A DNA stretch of 11,816 nt from Actinomycetota bacterium (GCA_005777415.1 SXMI01000028.1:1-11816); one strand, 5' to 3'. Shown: positions 1-6,951, counted from the first letter of the stretch. Notes: generated from the sequence alone by a model not told the origin. Made by a program: numbers and translations.

Positions 1-48
1 GGCCGAATCGTATTTGAGATTGCCGACGACGCTGATGCGCGGCGCGCC
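1..48 (-). other. Probable chimeric join: WaaA/KdtA-like sequence attached to ftsH
   Basis: The last codons of the ftsH frame read APRISVVGNLKYDSA. VTGNLKFD preceded by a RFxxLGAP stretch is a hallmark of 3-deoxy-D-manno-octulosonate (Kdo) transferase of Gram-negative bacteria, and is not found in FtsH after RFARLGA. The codons AAT, AAA and GAT cluster here, whereas the rest of the window prefers AAC, AAG and GAC. FtsH and WaaA share RF-x2-LGA at this point, so a short shared DNA stretch (about 40-60) could have misled an assembler. A natural recombination is possible but less likely. Confidence 0.65.
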
Positions 49-636
49 GAGCCGGGCGAAGCGTTCCGGGTCACGGAGGAACTCGACCACCTCGCGCAGC
101 TCGTCGGTCGCCTCGTCCGCTCCGGCGACGTCGTCGAAGGTGACCGGGACGTCGTCGGCCGGCCGGGCCCGGGACCGTCCGAACCCCGCAGCCCGGCCAC
201 CGCCCTGCATCCGGAGGACGAACCAGAGGAAGACCCCGACGATGAGCACCGTCGGCACGATCCCGAACAACAGGTCGGCAAGGGAGGTCGGCTCGGAGTT
301 GTCGACCTCGGCGGGGACGCCGGCGCGCAGCAGCTGGCGGGTCAGCTCCTCGCCGTAGGCCTGGGGGAAGACGGTGGTGAACCGCTGCCCGTCCGTGAGC
401 GTCCCGTCGACGGTCGACGTGCTGTCCTGCACCGTCGCCGTGGCGACGCGCTCGTCCACGAGCGCGACCTGGAACTCGTCGAGGCGCAGCTCGACCGGGT
501 CCGGCCCCCGGGACCCGACCCACCACCAGATGGCGGCGACGGCCACCACGACGGCGACGACGCCGGCCACCCACCACCAGGACGTTCGACCGGAACCACG
601 TCCGGAGGACCCCGGACGGGGTGCTCGTCGAGCCAT
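1..636 (-). CDS. ftsH: FtsH ATP-dependent zinc metalloprotease, N-terminal part (leaves the window)
   Basis: Membrane-anchored AAA+ protease that unfolds and degrades membrane and short-lived cytosolic proteins. 212 codons are visible, starting at ATG 636. Residues 1-20 are basic and Gly/Ser-rich. Membrane segment 1 is about 20-41 (Trp-rich ends), the extracytoplasmic FtsH domain about 45-118, and membrane segment 2 about 120-143 (LADLLFGIVPTVLIVG). A GGGRAAGFGRSRAR linker leads to the AAA domain start, VTFDDVAGADEATDEL (165-180), followed by FLRDPERFARLGA. FtsH should continue RIPKGVLL and a Walker A motif; instead the frame reads PRISVVGNLKYDSA, which looks like another protein (see the separate entry for 1-48). 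The Walker, zinc and SRH motifs lie outside the window. The start has no Shine-Dalgarno but a -10-like TAGCCT 7 bases upstream. In many bacteria ftsH follows tilS-hpt; here an opposing gene lies between. Identity is confident up to codon ~198. Confidence 0.9.
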   Translation of the reverse strand, partial: MARRAPRPGSSGRGSGRTSWWWVAGVVAVVVAVAAIWWWVGSRGPDPVELRLDEFQVALVDERVATATVQDSTSTVDGTLTDGQRFTTVFPQAYGEELTRQLLRAGVPAEVDNSEPTSLADLLFGIVPTVLIVGVFLWFVLRMQGGGRAAGFGRSRARPADDVPVTFDDVAGADEATDELREVVEFLRDPERFARLGAPRISVVGNLKYDSA

Positions 637-643
637 GGAATGC

Positions 644-649
644 AGGCTA
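644..649 (-). promoter_or_regulatory. -10-like hexamer TAGCCT for ftsH, leaderless layout
   Basis: TAGCCT lies exactly 7 bases upstream of the ftsH ATG (636), so transcription would begin at or next to the A of ATG. No Shine-Dalgarno is present. No clear -35 is visible, as is common for actinobacterial promoters. The same spacing occurs before three other genes here. Confidence 0.5.
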
Positions 650-781
650 CCGACGGACGGTGACGTCGCGTCCCGCGGTCCTCCGGGTGGCGGTCGGTAC
701 CATGCGCTGGTTCCTGCAACCGAACACCACCCCGACCACGCCCCCACGGAGCCAACCGCCTCGGCGGACCGGGCCGTGGCG

Positions 782-3136
782 ATGGTCCGCACGCCGACGT
801 CGCTGTTCCGACTGATCGTCGGGTCGCTCACGCTCGCAGCCGGGGTGGTGGCGGTCTGGCGGTTCGACAACGCCATCACGGCGTTCCACTACGACCTGCG
901 AGCGATCGTCGGCGTGTTCCCGCAGTGGTTGATCGCTCTGCCGCTCGTCGTCGTGACCGCCGTGCTCGCCATCGCGCCGATCGTCGTGACGGTCCGGCTC
1001 GTCCGGGCGCGGTCCTTCCGGCTGCTCGGCCTGGTGACGCTGGCGGCAGCATCGGCGGCACTGCTGAGCGAGGTCCTGGTCCGACTGTCCACCACCACCC
1101 CGCCCTCGCTGTTCCCCGGCGCCTACCTGCCGAGCAGCGACCTGACCGACACCGCCGGACCGGTGACCCCCAACGACGTCCTCCTGGCCGGGTTCGTCGC
1201 CGCGGTCGTGGTCGGGCTCCCCTACCTGAACCGGCCCACGCGCCGCCTGGCCGCAGGCCTGGTGGGACTCCACCTCGTCGTGTCGTTCGCCGCCGACGCC
1301 GTCCCGCCAACCGGCTGGCTCGTCGACCTGGGCGCCGGGATCACCTGCGGTGCGCTGGTGGCCCTGGTGTTCGGCACCCCGGACAGCAGTCCGAGGGCGA
1401 GCGACATCGCCGAGGAGCTGGGCCGGAGCGGGTTCCGCATCGCATCGGCCGAGCGGGCATCGGTCGACGCCCGGGGCTCGACCCCGTGGTTCGCCCGGAC
1501 CACCGACGGCCGACGCCTGTTCGTCAAGGTGCTCGACCAGGACAACCGGTCGGCCGACCTCATGTTCCGGGTGTTCCGACTCCTGACCTTCCGGAGCGCC
1601 GGTGACGAGCGGCCGTTCCCCTCCCTGCGGAGGGCCGTGGAGCACGAGGCGCTGCTCTCCATGCGGGCCTCGGCGGTCGGCATCCGCACCCCTCGCCTGG
1701 AGGCGGTGTCCACGATCGGGGTCGGCGGGATGCTCCTGGCCTACCTGGCGATCGAGGGTGACTCGCTGGACCGGGTGCCGCCCGACGAGCTCGACGACGA
1801 GGTGCTCGACGAGGTCTGGGACCAACTCCAGCACCTGCGGGACGCCGGCATCGCCCACCGTGACCTCCGGCTCGCCAACGTGTTCCTGGGCGAGGACGAG
1901 CGGGCGTGGATCATCGACTTCGGGTTCGCCGAGCTCGCCGCCTCGGACCTGCTGCTGGACACCGACGTGGCGGAGCTGCTCGGGTCGACCGCCTCGTCCG
2001 TCGGGATCGAACGGGCGGTCGACGCCGCCGAACGAACCGTCGGCTCCGAGGTGCTCGGCCGTGCGCTCCCGCGTCTGCAGCCGTTCGCGCTCGGGAGCGC
2101 CACCCGGACCGCGCTGCGTGACAACGAGCTGTTCGAGCCGCTCCGGGCCGCCGTCCAGAAGCGGGCGGGTATCGCCCCGGAGGTGGACGAGCCGCTCGCT
2201 CCGGTCAGTGCGGTCCGCCTGACGTTGACCGCGCTGGCGACGGCCGTGGCATGGGTCGCCGGCGCCGCGCTGGCCGGGGAACTGGACTCGTTCAGCGCGC
2301 TGGGAGCGCTGCGGCCGACGGCGCTCGCAGCAGCCGTCGTGGCCGCCGGCACCACCTATCTGGGGGCGACGCTGGCGCGCATCGGCGCCTTCCGCGACGC
2401 CCTGCAGTTCGGCCCGACGTTGCAGTCCACACTCGCGTCCTCACTGGCCAACCGCGTCACCCCCGCCCGCACGGGTGGTGTCTCGCTCTCGGTGCGATTC
2501 CTCCAGAAGCAGGGCGTGACGACGGCCGACGCCGTGCAGTCGGTCGGACTGGTGGCGGTCACGGGCCTGCTCGTCCACCTGTTGTTCCTGGCGGTGACGA
2601 CGCGGATCGGCATCGACGACCGGACCGTCACGGTCGGCGCTGAGCTCGGCGCCTCGAACGTCACGGTCATCGCAGGGGTGCTGGCAGCCGTCGGGCTGGG
2701 CCTGGTGGCACTGGTGCCCGCCTGGCGCAACGCCGTCCTCTCCACGATCGTGCCGGCGGTCAGACGGGCGGGCAGCGGCCTGCGGGCGATCGCCGGTCGG
2801 CCGGTGCGACTGGCCCAGTTGCTCGTCGGCTCCGTCGTCGTGGTCGCCGCCTACTCGAGTGCGCTGGTGTTCTCGGCGTGGGCGGTGGGCGTGCAGGAGG
2901 ACTTCCTGGCGATCACGATCACGTTCCTCGTGGCGACGATCGTCGCCGCTCCCGCCCCGACGCCCGGCGGACTCGGCGTGGTCGAGGTGGCGCTCATCGC
3001 CGGTCTGGTGCTGTTCGGCAGCCCGCTGGCGCTCGCCATCCCGGCGGTGTTCCTGTACCGGCTGCTGACGTTCTGGATCCCCGTCGGTCCGGGCGCCCTC
3101 GCCTACCGGTCGCTGGAGCGGGCGGGACGGATCTGA
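782..3136 (+). CDS. Membrane protein fusing a kinase-like domain to an LPG-synthase/flippase-type membrane domain
   Basis: 784 residues from ATG 782. Three parts are seen. (1) An N-terminal membrane domain, ~1-200, with about six hydrophobic segments (for example LIVGSLTLAAGVVAVW). (2) A cytoplasmic protein-kinase-like domain, ~215-480: FVKV lysine K249, helix-C glutamate E289 (VEHEALLSM), catalytic loop HRDLRLANVF at 359-368 and DFG at 379-381, so all key residues are present. (3) A C-terminal domain, ~485-784, of several membrane segments with LANRVTPARTGG and PGGLGVVE (728-735), typical of the lysylphosphatidylglycerol synthase transmembrane family (PF03706, UPF0104). No aminoacyl-transfer domain is seen, so lipid lysinylation is not implied. 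A role in phosphorylating or moving an envelope lipid or glycan precursor is inference. The start is uncertain: GTG 776 and ATG 635 are also in frame, but codons 635-781 look non-coding and overlap the ftsH start region. It converges on hpt with a 10-bp gap. Confidence 0.82.
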   Translation: MVRTPTSLFRLIVGSLTLAAGVVAVWRFDNAITAFHYDLRAIVGVFPQWLIALPLVVVTAVLAIAPIVVTVRLVRARSFRLLGLVTLAAASAALLSEVLVRLSTTTPPSLFPGAYLPSSDLTDTAGPVTPNDVLLAGFVAAVVVGLPYLNRPTRRLAAGLVGLHLVVSFAADAVPPTGWLVDLGAGITCGALVALVFGTPDSSPRASDIAEELGRSGFRIASAERASVDARGSTPWFARTTDGRRLFVKVLDQDNRSADLMFRVFRLLTFRSAGDERPFPSLRRAVEHEALLSMRASAVGIRTPRLEAVSTIGVGGMLLAYLAIEGDSLDRVPPDELDDEVLDEVWDQLQHLRDAGIAHRDLRLANVFLGEDERAWIIDFGFAELAASDLLLDTDVAELLGSTASSVGIERAVDAAERTVGSEVLGRALPRLQPFALGSATRTALRDNELFEPLRAAVQKRAGIAPEVDEPLAPVSAVRLTLTALATAVAWVAGAALAGELDSFSALGALRPTALAAAVVAAGTTYLGATLARIGAFRDALQFGPTLQSTLASSLANRVTPARTGGVSLSVRFLQKQGVTTADAVQSVGLVAVTGLLVHLLFLAVTTRIGIDDRTVTVGAELGASNVTVIAGVLAAVGLGLVALVPAWRNAVLSTIVPAVRRAGSGLRAIAGRPVRLAQLLVGSVVVVAAYSSALVFSAWAVGVQEDFLAITITFLVATIVAAPAPTPGGLGVVEVALIAGLVLFGSPLALAIPAVFLYRLLTFWIPVGPGALAYRSLERAGRI

Positions 3137-3146
3137 GCCGGGCCGA

Positions 3147-3710
3147 TCAGACGGACGGGTCGACGTAGACGGCGATGTGGCGGAGGTTCCGGTAGCGATC
3201 GTCGACGTCGAGTCCGTAGCCGACCACGAACTCGCCGGGGATCGTGAACCCCACGTAGCGGACGCCGAGCCCCTCCAGATCCGCCGACTCCCGGGCGAGA
3301 AGGGTGCAGACCTCGAGGCTCGCCGGGTTGCGGGCCTCGAGGCTCCGCCGCAGGTACCGCAGGGTCAGACCGGTGTCGACGATGTCCTCGACGAGAACGA
3401 CGTGTCGACCGGTCAGGTCGACGTCGAGATCCTTGACCAGCCGGACCACGCCCGAGGTCCGGGTGGAGGCCCCGTAGGACGACACGGCGATGAAGTCGAT
3501 CTCGACCGGCAGATCGATGCAGCGGGCCAGATCGGTCAGGAACGCATAGGCGCCCCGGAGCACGCACACGAGCAGGGGCCGTTCACCCCGGTAGGCCTCG
3601 GTGAGCTCCCGGCCGAGCTCGGCGATCCGCTCCGTGAGCTGCTGCTCGGTGAGCACCGTCCGACCGACCCTCGGGTCGTCGTCGAAGGACGGGAGGGGCT
3701 CCGGGCTCAC
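3147..3710 (-). CDS. hpt: Hypoxanthine(-guanine) phosphoribosyltransferase
   Basis: Purine salvage enzyme transferring phosphoribose from PRPP to hypoxanthine or guanine to give IMP or GMP, in the cytosol. 187 residues, the usual length. The PRPP-binding signature is VVLVEDIVDTGLTL, with the acidic pair ED and the DTG loop. The N-terminal PLLVCVLRGAYAFLTDL and central DFIAVSSYG, and the C-terminal VGFTIPGEFVVGYGLD, are typical of the 6-oxopurine PRTases. GTG 3710 is chosen because the family's N-terminus fits (RVGRTVLTEQQL follows closely) and a TAACGT hexamer sits 7 bases upstream. A longer reading to 3947 would add a low-complexity Arg/Ala-rich stretch antisense to the coding sense of tilS. 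It follows tilS by 74 bases, as in Mycobacterium (Rv3625c-Rv3624c) and many other bacteria. Confidence 0.93.
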   Translation of the reverse strand: MSPEPLPSFDDDPRVGRTVLTEQQLTERIAELGRELTEAYRGERPLLVCVLRGAYAFLTDLARCIDLPVEIDFIAVSSYGASTRTSGVVRLVKDLDVDLTGRHVVLVEDIVDTGLTLRYLRRSLEARNPASLEVCTLLARESADLEGLGVRYVGFTIPGEFVVGYGLDVDDRYRNLRHIAVYVDPSV

Positions 3711-3717
3711 CCGGTCG

Positions 3718-3723
3718 ACGTTA
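3718..3723 (-). promoter_or_regulatory. -10-like hexamer TAACGT for hpt, leaderless layout
   Basis: TAACGT ends 7 bases before the chosen GTG start of hpt, inside the 74-base gap after tilS. No Shine-Dalgarno is visible before the GTG. This suggests that hpt can be transcribed on its own besides read-through from tilS. A -35 is not clear. Confidence 0.4.
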
Positions 3724-3784
3724 CCCGAGCACCTTCCGGGCGCCACCAACCGGACGACGGACCTGGGCGGCCGACAACCCCGGC

Positions 3785-4684
3785 TCAGGGGTCGACGCGC
3801 ACCAGCCGGAGCACACCGTGCCGTCGACGGAGCGACCAACCGGCGACGACGTCGCACCCCCGGGACCGGCCGTCGACGACGGCGAGCACCCGCTCGGTGG
3901 CCGCGGCGTCGGGCGGAGGCAGGCCGCCGGTCGTCGCCACCCACCACCGACGGACGGCCGCCACGGCGACGGGGCGGGGCACGGCCCGCAGCTGGTGCAC
4001 CGAGGTGGCGTCGAGCTCAGCCGCGAGCAGACCGACCAGGTCGTCGAGCTCGGCCGACTGCTGAGCGAGTCGGGCGAGGGCCGGGACGACGTCGCGACGG
4101 GCCACGTCAACGAGCAGCGGGAGCACATCGTGACGCACCCGGGCCCGGTCGAAGCGCGGGTCGCGGTTGGTGACGTCGTCCACCGGTTCGACGCCGAGGT
4201 GAGCGCACAGCGCCACGGTCTCCGAGCGGCGGAGCCCGAGGAGCGGGTGACGATCCGGTCGCATGGCGGCCAGCCCGTGCGGGCCCGTGCCCCGGAGCAG
4301 CCGGAGGAGCACGGTCTCGGCCTGATCGTCCGCCGTGTGCCCCCAGAGCCCCTCGGGCCCCACGGCAGCGTGCCGTGCCACACGGGCCCTCGCCTCCAGA
4401 TCGCCCCCGTCCTCGATGCGGATGCTGTGGTGTTCGAACTCGGCGCCCCATGCGGCGGCGAGGCGGGACACGTGCTCGGCGTCGGCGGTCGACTCCGGGC
4501 GGAGCCCGTGGTCGACGTGGACCGCCGTGACGGGGCGGCCGAGGGCGACGGCCAGGGCCAACAGCGCGGTGGAGTCGGCGCCGCCGGACACCGCACAGCG
4601 CAGCGGCGTGATCCCGGTCGGGAAGGTCGCCCGGGCGAGCAGGTCCGCAACGACCGGGTCGTCGACGTCGGGCCGGTCGTTCAC
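3785..4684 (-). CDS. tilS: tRNA(Ile)-lysidine synthetase
   Basis: Converts cytidine 34 of the CAU-anticodon tRNA-Ile to lysidine using ATP and lysine, changing its codon from AUG to AUA. 299 residues. The N-type PP-loop SGGADS is at 33-38 within LRCAVSGGADSTALLALA. Further family marks are VHVDHGLR, the conserved HTADDQAETVLLRLLRG segment, and NRDPRFDRARVRHDVLPLL. The N-terminal catalytic domain is complete; the C-terminal part is short, as usual in actinobacteria. GTG 4684 is chosen because it overlaps the metalloprotease stop in a GTGA arrangement, implying translational coupling. An ATG at 4717 would add an Arg/Pro-rich tail inside the upstream gene and is less likely. An essential gene in most bacteria. 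Confidence 0.93.
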   Translation of the reverse strand: MNDRPDVDDPVVADLLARATFPTGITPLRCAVSGGADSTALLALAVALGRPVTAVHVDHGLRPESTADAEHVSRLAAAWGAEFEHHSIRIEDGGDLEARARVARHAAVGPEGLWGHTADDQAETVLLRLLRGTGPHGLAAMRPDRHPLLGLRRSETVALCAHLGVEPVDDVTNRDPRFDRARVRHDVLPLLVDVARRDVVPALARLAQQSAELDDLVGLLAAELDATSVHQLRAVPRPVAVAAVRRWWVATTGGLPPPDAAATERVLAVVDGRSRGCDVVAGWSLRRRHGVLRLVRVDP

Positions 4685-5745
4685 GCCGCCGGGACGGCGC
4701 CGACCCGGTCGATCCACCGGGTGGGCTCGCGGATCTCGACGAGTGTCGGCAGCAACGCGGGGGACTCGAACGCCCGGTTCAGCAATCCGGGCCCGCCAAC
4801 CTGCTCGACGGCGGCGATGAACTGCTCGCCCTGCTCGTACTGGGCGAGCTTCGCCTCGAGTCCGATGAACTGCTGCAGCAGTCGGGTGGCCAGGTTCGCC
4901 TGGGCCCGTCGGGCCCGGAGCACCCGGGCGAACCGGGCCTGCGAGGGGATCTCCGAGGCGGCGGCACGGTCCATCGTGACGTCGCCGTGGCCCTCGAGCA
5001 GGCTCATCAACCCGCCCACGCGGTCCATGACGACCCGTTGCTCGGCGGTGGCGAACAGCCCGGCCACACCGCCCTCACTGAGCGGGTTCCTGCGGGTGCG
5101 GATCCCATCGGCCACCCGTCCCACGGCGGTGAACAGGCGAGCGGGGTCGGGGTCGGTCGCATCGACCAGTTGGCCGACCAGACCCAGGAAGTAGGGCCGG
5201 AGCCACGGGACGCCGGTGAACTGGGTGCGGTGCGTGACCTCGTGCAGTGCCACCCACAGCCGGAACTCCCCGGGCGGGAAGGAGTGCCGCTTCTCGAGCG
5301 CCAGGATGTTCGGGCCGACGTAGTAGACGAGGTCCTGATCCTCCGGGTCCTCGTCCTCGAGGACGAGCAGGTCGTACTGGCCGAGGACCCTCGTGGACAT
5401 CCACCCGAGCAGCGCACCCAGTTCGGCACCGGCGACCTTCCCCGAGAGCGCAGCCGCCGGACCATCCAGGCGCTCCTCCATCCGCTGCAGGACCGGTCGG
5501 AGGAGCCGCTGGTAGCTCGCCAGGTTGGCGCGCACCCAGTCGATCCGGTCCACGACCCGGGCCCGGGCCGGGCCAGCGGCCGACCGCAACCCGGTCTCGG
5601 CCTCGACGAACCCCTGGGCGGCCGAGGTGAACTCGTCGAAGTCCCGCTCCATCCCCTGCCGGTGGTACGAGGACGCGAACGGGTCGGTCCCCGAGATCCT
5701 GGCGGCGATCTGCTCGGCGAGCGCCCAGTCGATCGAGCCGCTCAC
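4681..5745 (-). CDS. Zincin_2 (DUF2342) family zinc-dependent metalloprotease
   Basis: 354 residues from GTG 5745. The motif HEVTH at 168-172, in WVALHEVTHRTQFTG, provides two histidine ligands and the catalytic glutamate of a zincin. E251 in SLLEGHGDVTMD is a plausible third ligand (inference). The N-terminal half is helical with QRLLRPVLQRMEERL and the C-terminal half continues helical (LEAKLAQYEQGEQF). No signal peptide, so cytosolic. The family (PF10103; some members are labelled coenzyme F420 biosynthesis-associated) has no firmly established substrate. The gene lies directly upstream of tilS, with which it overlaps by 4 bases, matching the mycobacterial order Rv3626c-tilS-hpt. It begins 7 bases after the small membrane protein stops, so the three are probably one transcription unit. 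Confidence 0.9.
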   Translation of the reverse strand: MSGSIDWALAEQIAARISGTDPFASSYHRQGMERDFDEFTSAAQGFVEAETGLRSAAGPARARVVDRIDWVRANLASYQRLLRPVLQRMEERLDGPAAALSGKVAGAELGALLGWMSTRVLGQYDLLVLEDEDPEDQDLVYYVGPNILALEKRHSFPPGEFRLWVALHEVTHRTQFTGVPWLRPYFLGLVGQLVDATDPDPARLFTAVGRVADGIRTRRNPLSEGGVAGLFATAEQRVVMDRVGGLMSLLEGHGDVTMDRAAASEIPSQARFARVLRARRAQANLATRLLQQFIGLEAKLAQYEQGEQFIAAVEQVGGPGLLNRAFESPALLPTLVEIREPTRWIDRVGAVPAA

Positions 5746-5752
5746 GGCGGGC

Positions 5753-5905
5753 TCAGGAGTCGCTCTTGGGGTACCGGGTCCTGCTCACGCTGATGACGTA
5801 GCCGGCGATGATGGCCACCACCACGGCGATCGCTCCCAGGGCGATCGGCACGGCCAGCCAGAAGTGCCACACCGGAGAGGTGGAGGCTTCGGTCGCGAGG
5901 TGCAT
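5753..5905 (-). CDS. Small single-pass membrane protein, 50 residues
   Basis: Starts at ATG 5905. The polar N-terminus MHLATEASTSPVWHFW is followed by one hydrophobic helix, about 17-41 (LAVPIALGAIAVVVAIIAGY), and a basic tail SRTRYPKSDS, so the N-terminus is likely outside and the C-terminus inside (positive-inside rule). It is real rather than a shadow: its start has a TAGACT hexamer exactly 7 bases upstream, and its stop is 7 bases before the metalloprotease start. It would be the first gene of the metalloprotease-tilS operon. I do not recognise a named family. It may be membrane-assembly or leader-like, with no function assignable. Confidence 0.72.
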   Translation of the reverse strand: MHLATEASTSPVWHFWLAVPIALGAIAVVVAIIAGYVISVSRTRYPKSDS

Positions 5906-5912
5906 GGCGTGG

Positions 5913-5918
5913 AGTCTA
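5913..5918 (-). promoter_or_regulatory. -10-like hexamer TAGACT, leaderless layout
   Basis: TAGACT is followed by 7 bases and then ATG 5905. This is the clearest promoter candidate for the small membrane protein, metalloprotease and tilS operon. It lies in the 71-base gap after rsrA. No -35 consensus is evident. Confidence 0.5.
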
Positions 5919-5976
5919 GGACCGGGTGGCGGTCCGAGGCACACGGGGCACCCGACCGCCCGCCGGCCCGCCGGCG

Positions 5977-6267
5977 TCAGACGACGGCGTCCGTGCCGCC
6001 CTCGGCCTCGAGCCGCTCGAGCACCCCGGTGATCCGGGCCCGGAGGTCGCCGGGAACGTCGTCCTCGCGGAGCCGGGCCGAGATCACCTTCCGGAGCTCG
6101 GCCTCGAAGTCGTAGGCCTCCAGACAGGGGGAACACTCGCGGAGGTGGGCCTCCACCAAGGCCACGGTCTCGGCGTCGAGCTCGCCGTCGAGGAACGACT
6201 GGAGCTGGGCGATCGCGTCGTCGCACCGGTGCGACCCACCCTCGTCGTGATCGGGGTGCTCGCTCAC
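5977..6267 (-). CDS. rsrA: Zinc-binding redox-sensing anti-sigma factor RsrA
   Basis: 96 residues. Binds SigR under reducing conditions and releases it on thiol oxidation. The zinc anti-sigma motif is intact: C15, then H41-x3-C45-x2-C48 in EAHLRECSPCLEAY, matching the four zinc/redox positions of Streptomyces coelicolor RsrA. EDDVPGDLRARI downstream is also near-identical to RsrA's DDVPGDLRAKV. The extra Cys pair found in the middle of S. coelicolor RsrA is absent, leaving exactly four cysteine/histidine ligands plus non-ligand His near the N-terminus. The GTG start at 6267 overlaps the sigR stop (GTGA), so synthesis is coupled and the partners are made in fixed ratio. No membrane segment, so cytosolic. 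Confidence 0.92.
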   Translation of the reverse strand: MSEHPDHDEGGSHRCDDAIAQLQSFLDGELDAETVALVEAHLRECSPCLEAYDFEAELRKVISARLREDDVPGDLRARITGVLERLEAEGGTDAVV

Positions 6268-6881
6268 GACTCGTTCTCCTGCTCGCTGCCCATCCTGGTG
6301 TCGGTGGCGTCGGTCGACAGGGGCCGAATCACGCCGCGATCAACCGCAAACTGGTGCAACGACTTCTGGAGCGCTTTTCTTCCCCGGTGGAGACGGCTCA
6401 TGACCGTGCCGATCGGGACATCGAGGATCTCGGCGATCTCCTTGTAGGAGAAACCGTCCACGTCGGCGAGCAGCACGGCGAGCCGGAACTGCTCCGGGAG
6501 CGCGTCGACAGCGTCCTGGACCTGGGAGTCGGTGAACAGGTCCATCAGCTCGTCCTCGGCGCTCCGACCCAGGGACGCCGCCTCCAGACCGCCGATCCGG
6601 CGGTACAGGTAGAGCTCCTCGACGTCGTCGAGCTCGCTCTGCTCGGGCCGACGCTGGGCGGCCCGGTAGCTGTTGATGAACGTGTTGGTGAGGATCCGGT
6701 AGAGCCAGGCCCGGAGGTTGGTGCCGTCCTGGAAGGAGCCGAACCCGCGGTACGCGCGGACGAAGGTCTCCTGGACCAGATCCTCGGCGTCGGCTGGGTT
6801 GCGGGTCATCCGCACCGCTGCTGCGTAGAGCTGGTCGATGAACGGAGTCGCCTGGTCGGCGAAGAGCGCCTGGTCAGCCAT
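6264..6881 (-). CDS. sigR: ECF RNA polymerase sigma factor SigR/SigH
   Basis: 205 residues from ATG 6881. Directs RNA polymerase to thiol-oxidative-stress and proteostasis promoters (consensus GGAAT-N18-GTT in known members). Region 2 is ~15-80, with DAEDLVQETFVRAYRGF (31-47) and NLRAWLYRILTNTFINSYR. Region 4 is ~117-175, with LPEQFRLAVLLADVDGFSY and the helix-turn-helix YKEIAEILDVPIGTVMSRLHRGR. FTDSQVQDAVDALPEQFR is close to S. coelicolor SigR. The C-terminal 30 residues are an acidic extension without known function. It is coupled to rsrA by a GTGA overlap. A TAGCCT hexamer lies 9 bases upstream of the ATG, and the usual SigR autoregulatory GGAAT box was not found in front of the gene. Confidence 0.93.
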   Translation of the reverse strand: MADQALFADQATPFIDQLYAAAVRMTRNPADAEDLVQETFVRAYRGFGSFQDGTNLRAWLYRILTNTFINSYRAAQRRPEQSELDDVEELYLYRRIGGLEAASLGRSAEDELMDLFTDSQVQDAVDALPEQFRLAVLLADVDGFSYKEIAEILDVPIGTVMSRLHRGRKALQKSLHQFAVDRGVIRPLSTDATDTRMGSEQENES

Positions 6882-6890
6882 GTGGCGCCG

Positions 6891-6896
6891 AGGCTA
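6891..6896 (-). promoter_or_regulatory. -10-like hexamer TAGCCT before sigR
   Basis: TAGCCT lies 9 bases before ATG 6881, giving a leaderless or nearly leaderless mRNA. A GGGAGG stretch further upstream is about 30 bases from the start, too far for a ribosome binding site. No -35 or SigR-type box is clear. Confidence 0.4.
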
Positions 6897-6924
6897 CGGC
6901 AGGGGCGACACCTCCCACGCCCGA

Positions 6925-6951
6925 TCGTCCCGTCCTGCCGGGACGGGACGA
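6925..6951. repeat. Perfect 11-bp inverted repeat (hairpin) between the zinc-ribbon gene and sigR
   Basis: TCGTCCCGTCC (6925-6935), loop TGCCG, GGACGGGACGA (6941-6951), no mismatches. It is 43 bases downstream of the zinc-ribbon stop and just upstream of the proposed sigR -10. It could be a terminator or attenuator stem (but lacks a following U-run on either strand) or an operator for a dimeric regulator. Which one cannot be told from sequence. Confidence 0.55.

Noticed and set aside
637..661. GGAAT followed 18 bases later by GTG on the + strand, resembling a SigR promoter (GGAAT-N18-GTT)
   Set aside because: The second element is GTG rather than GTT and one loose match in a long window is expected. 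Too weak to call without start-site data.
374..781. Upstream extension of the kinase-flippase frame to 374 or ATG 635
   Set aside because: It runs antisense through the start of ftsH, and the added residues are His/Pro/Thr-rich and unlike a protein domain. The membrane segments begin just after ATG 782.
647..1858. Long minus-strand open frame opposite the kinase-flippase gene
   Set aside because: Composition is Gly/Arg/Asp/His-rich without motifs, a shadow frame typical of GC-rich DNA. The opposite strand has recognisable kinase and membrane domains.
3721..4650. Alternative minus-strand frame inside tilS
   Set aside because: It is a frame shift of tilS giving Ser/Arg/Pro-rich sequence with no motif; the true frame has SGGADS.
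3177..5793. Long plus-strand open frames opposite hpt, tilS and the metalloprotease (3177-4064, 3818-5194, 4987-5793)
   Set aside because: They are antisense shadows; the minus strand carries intact PRTase, PP-loop and HEVTH motifs.
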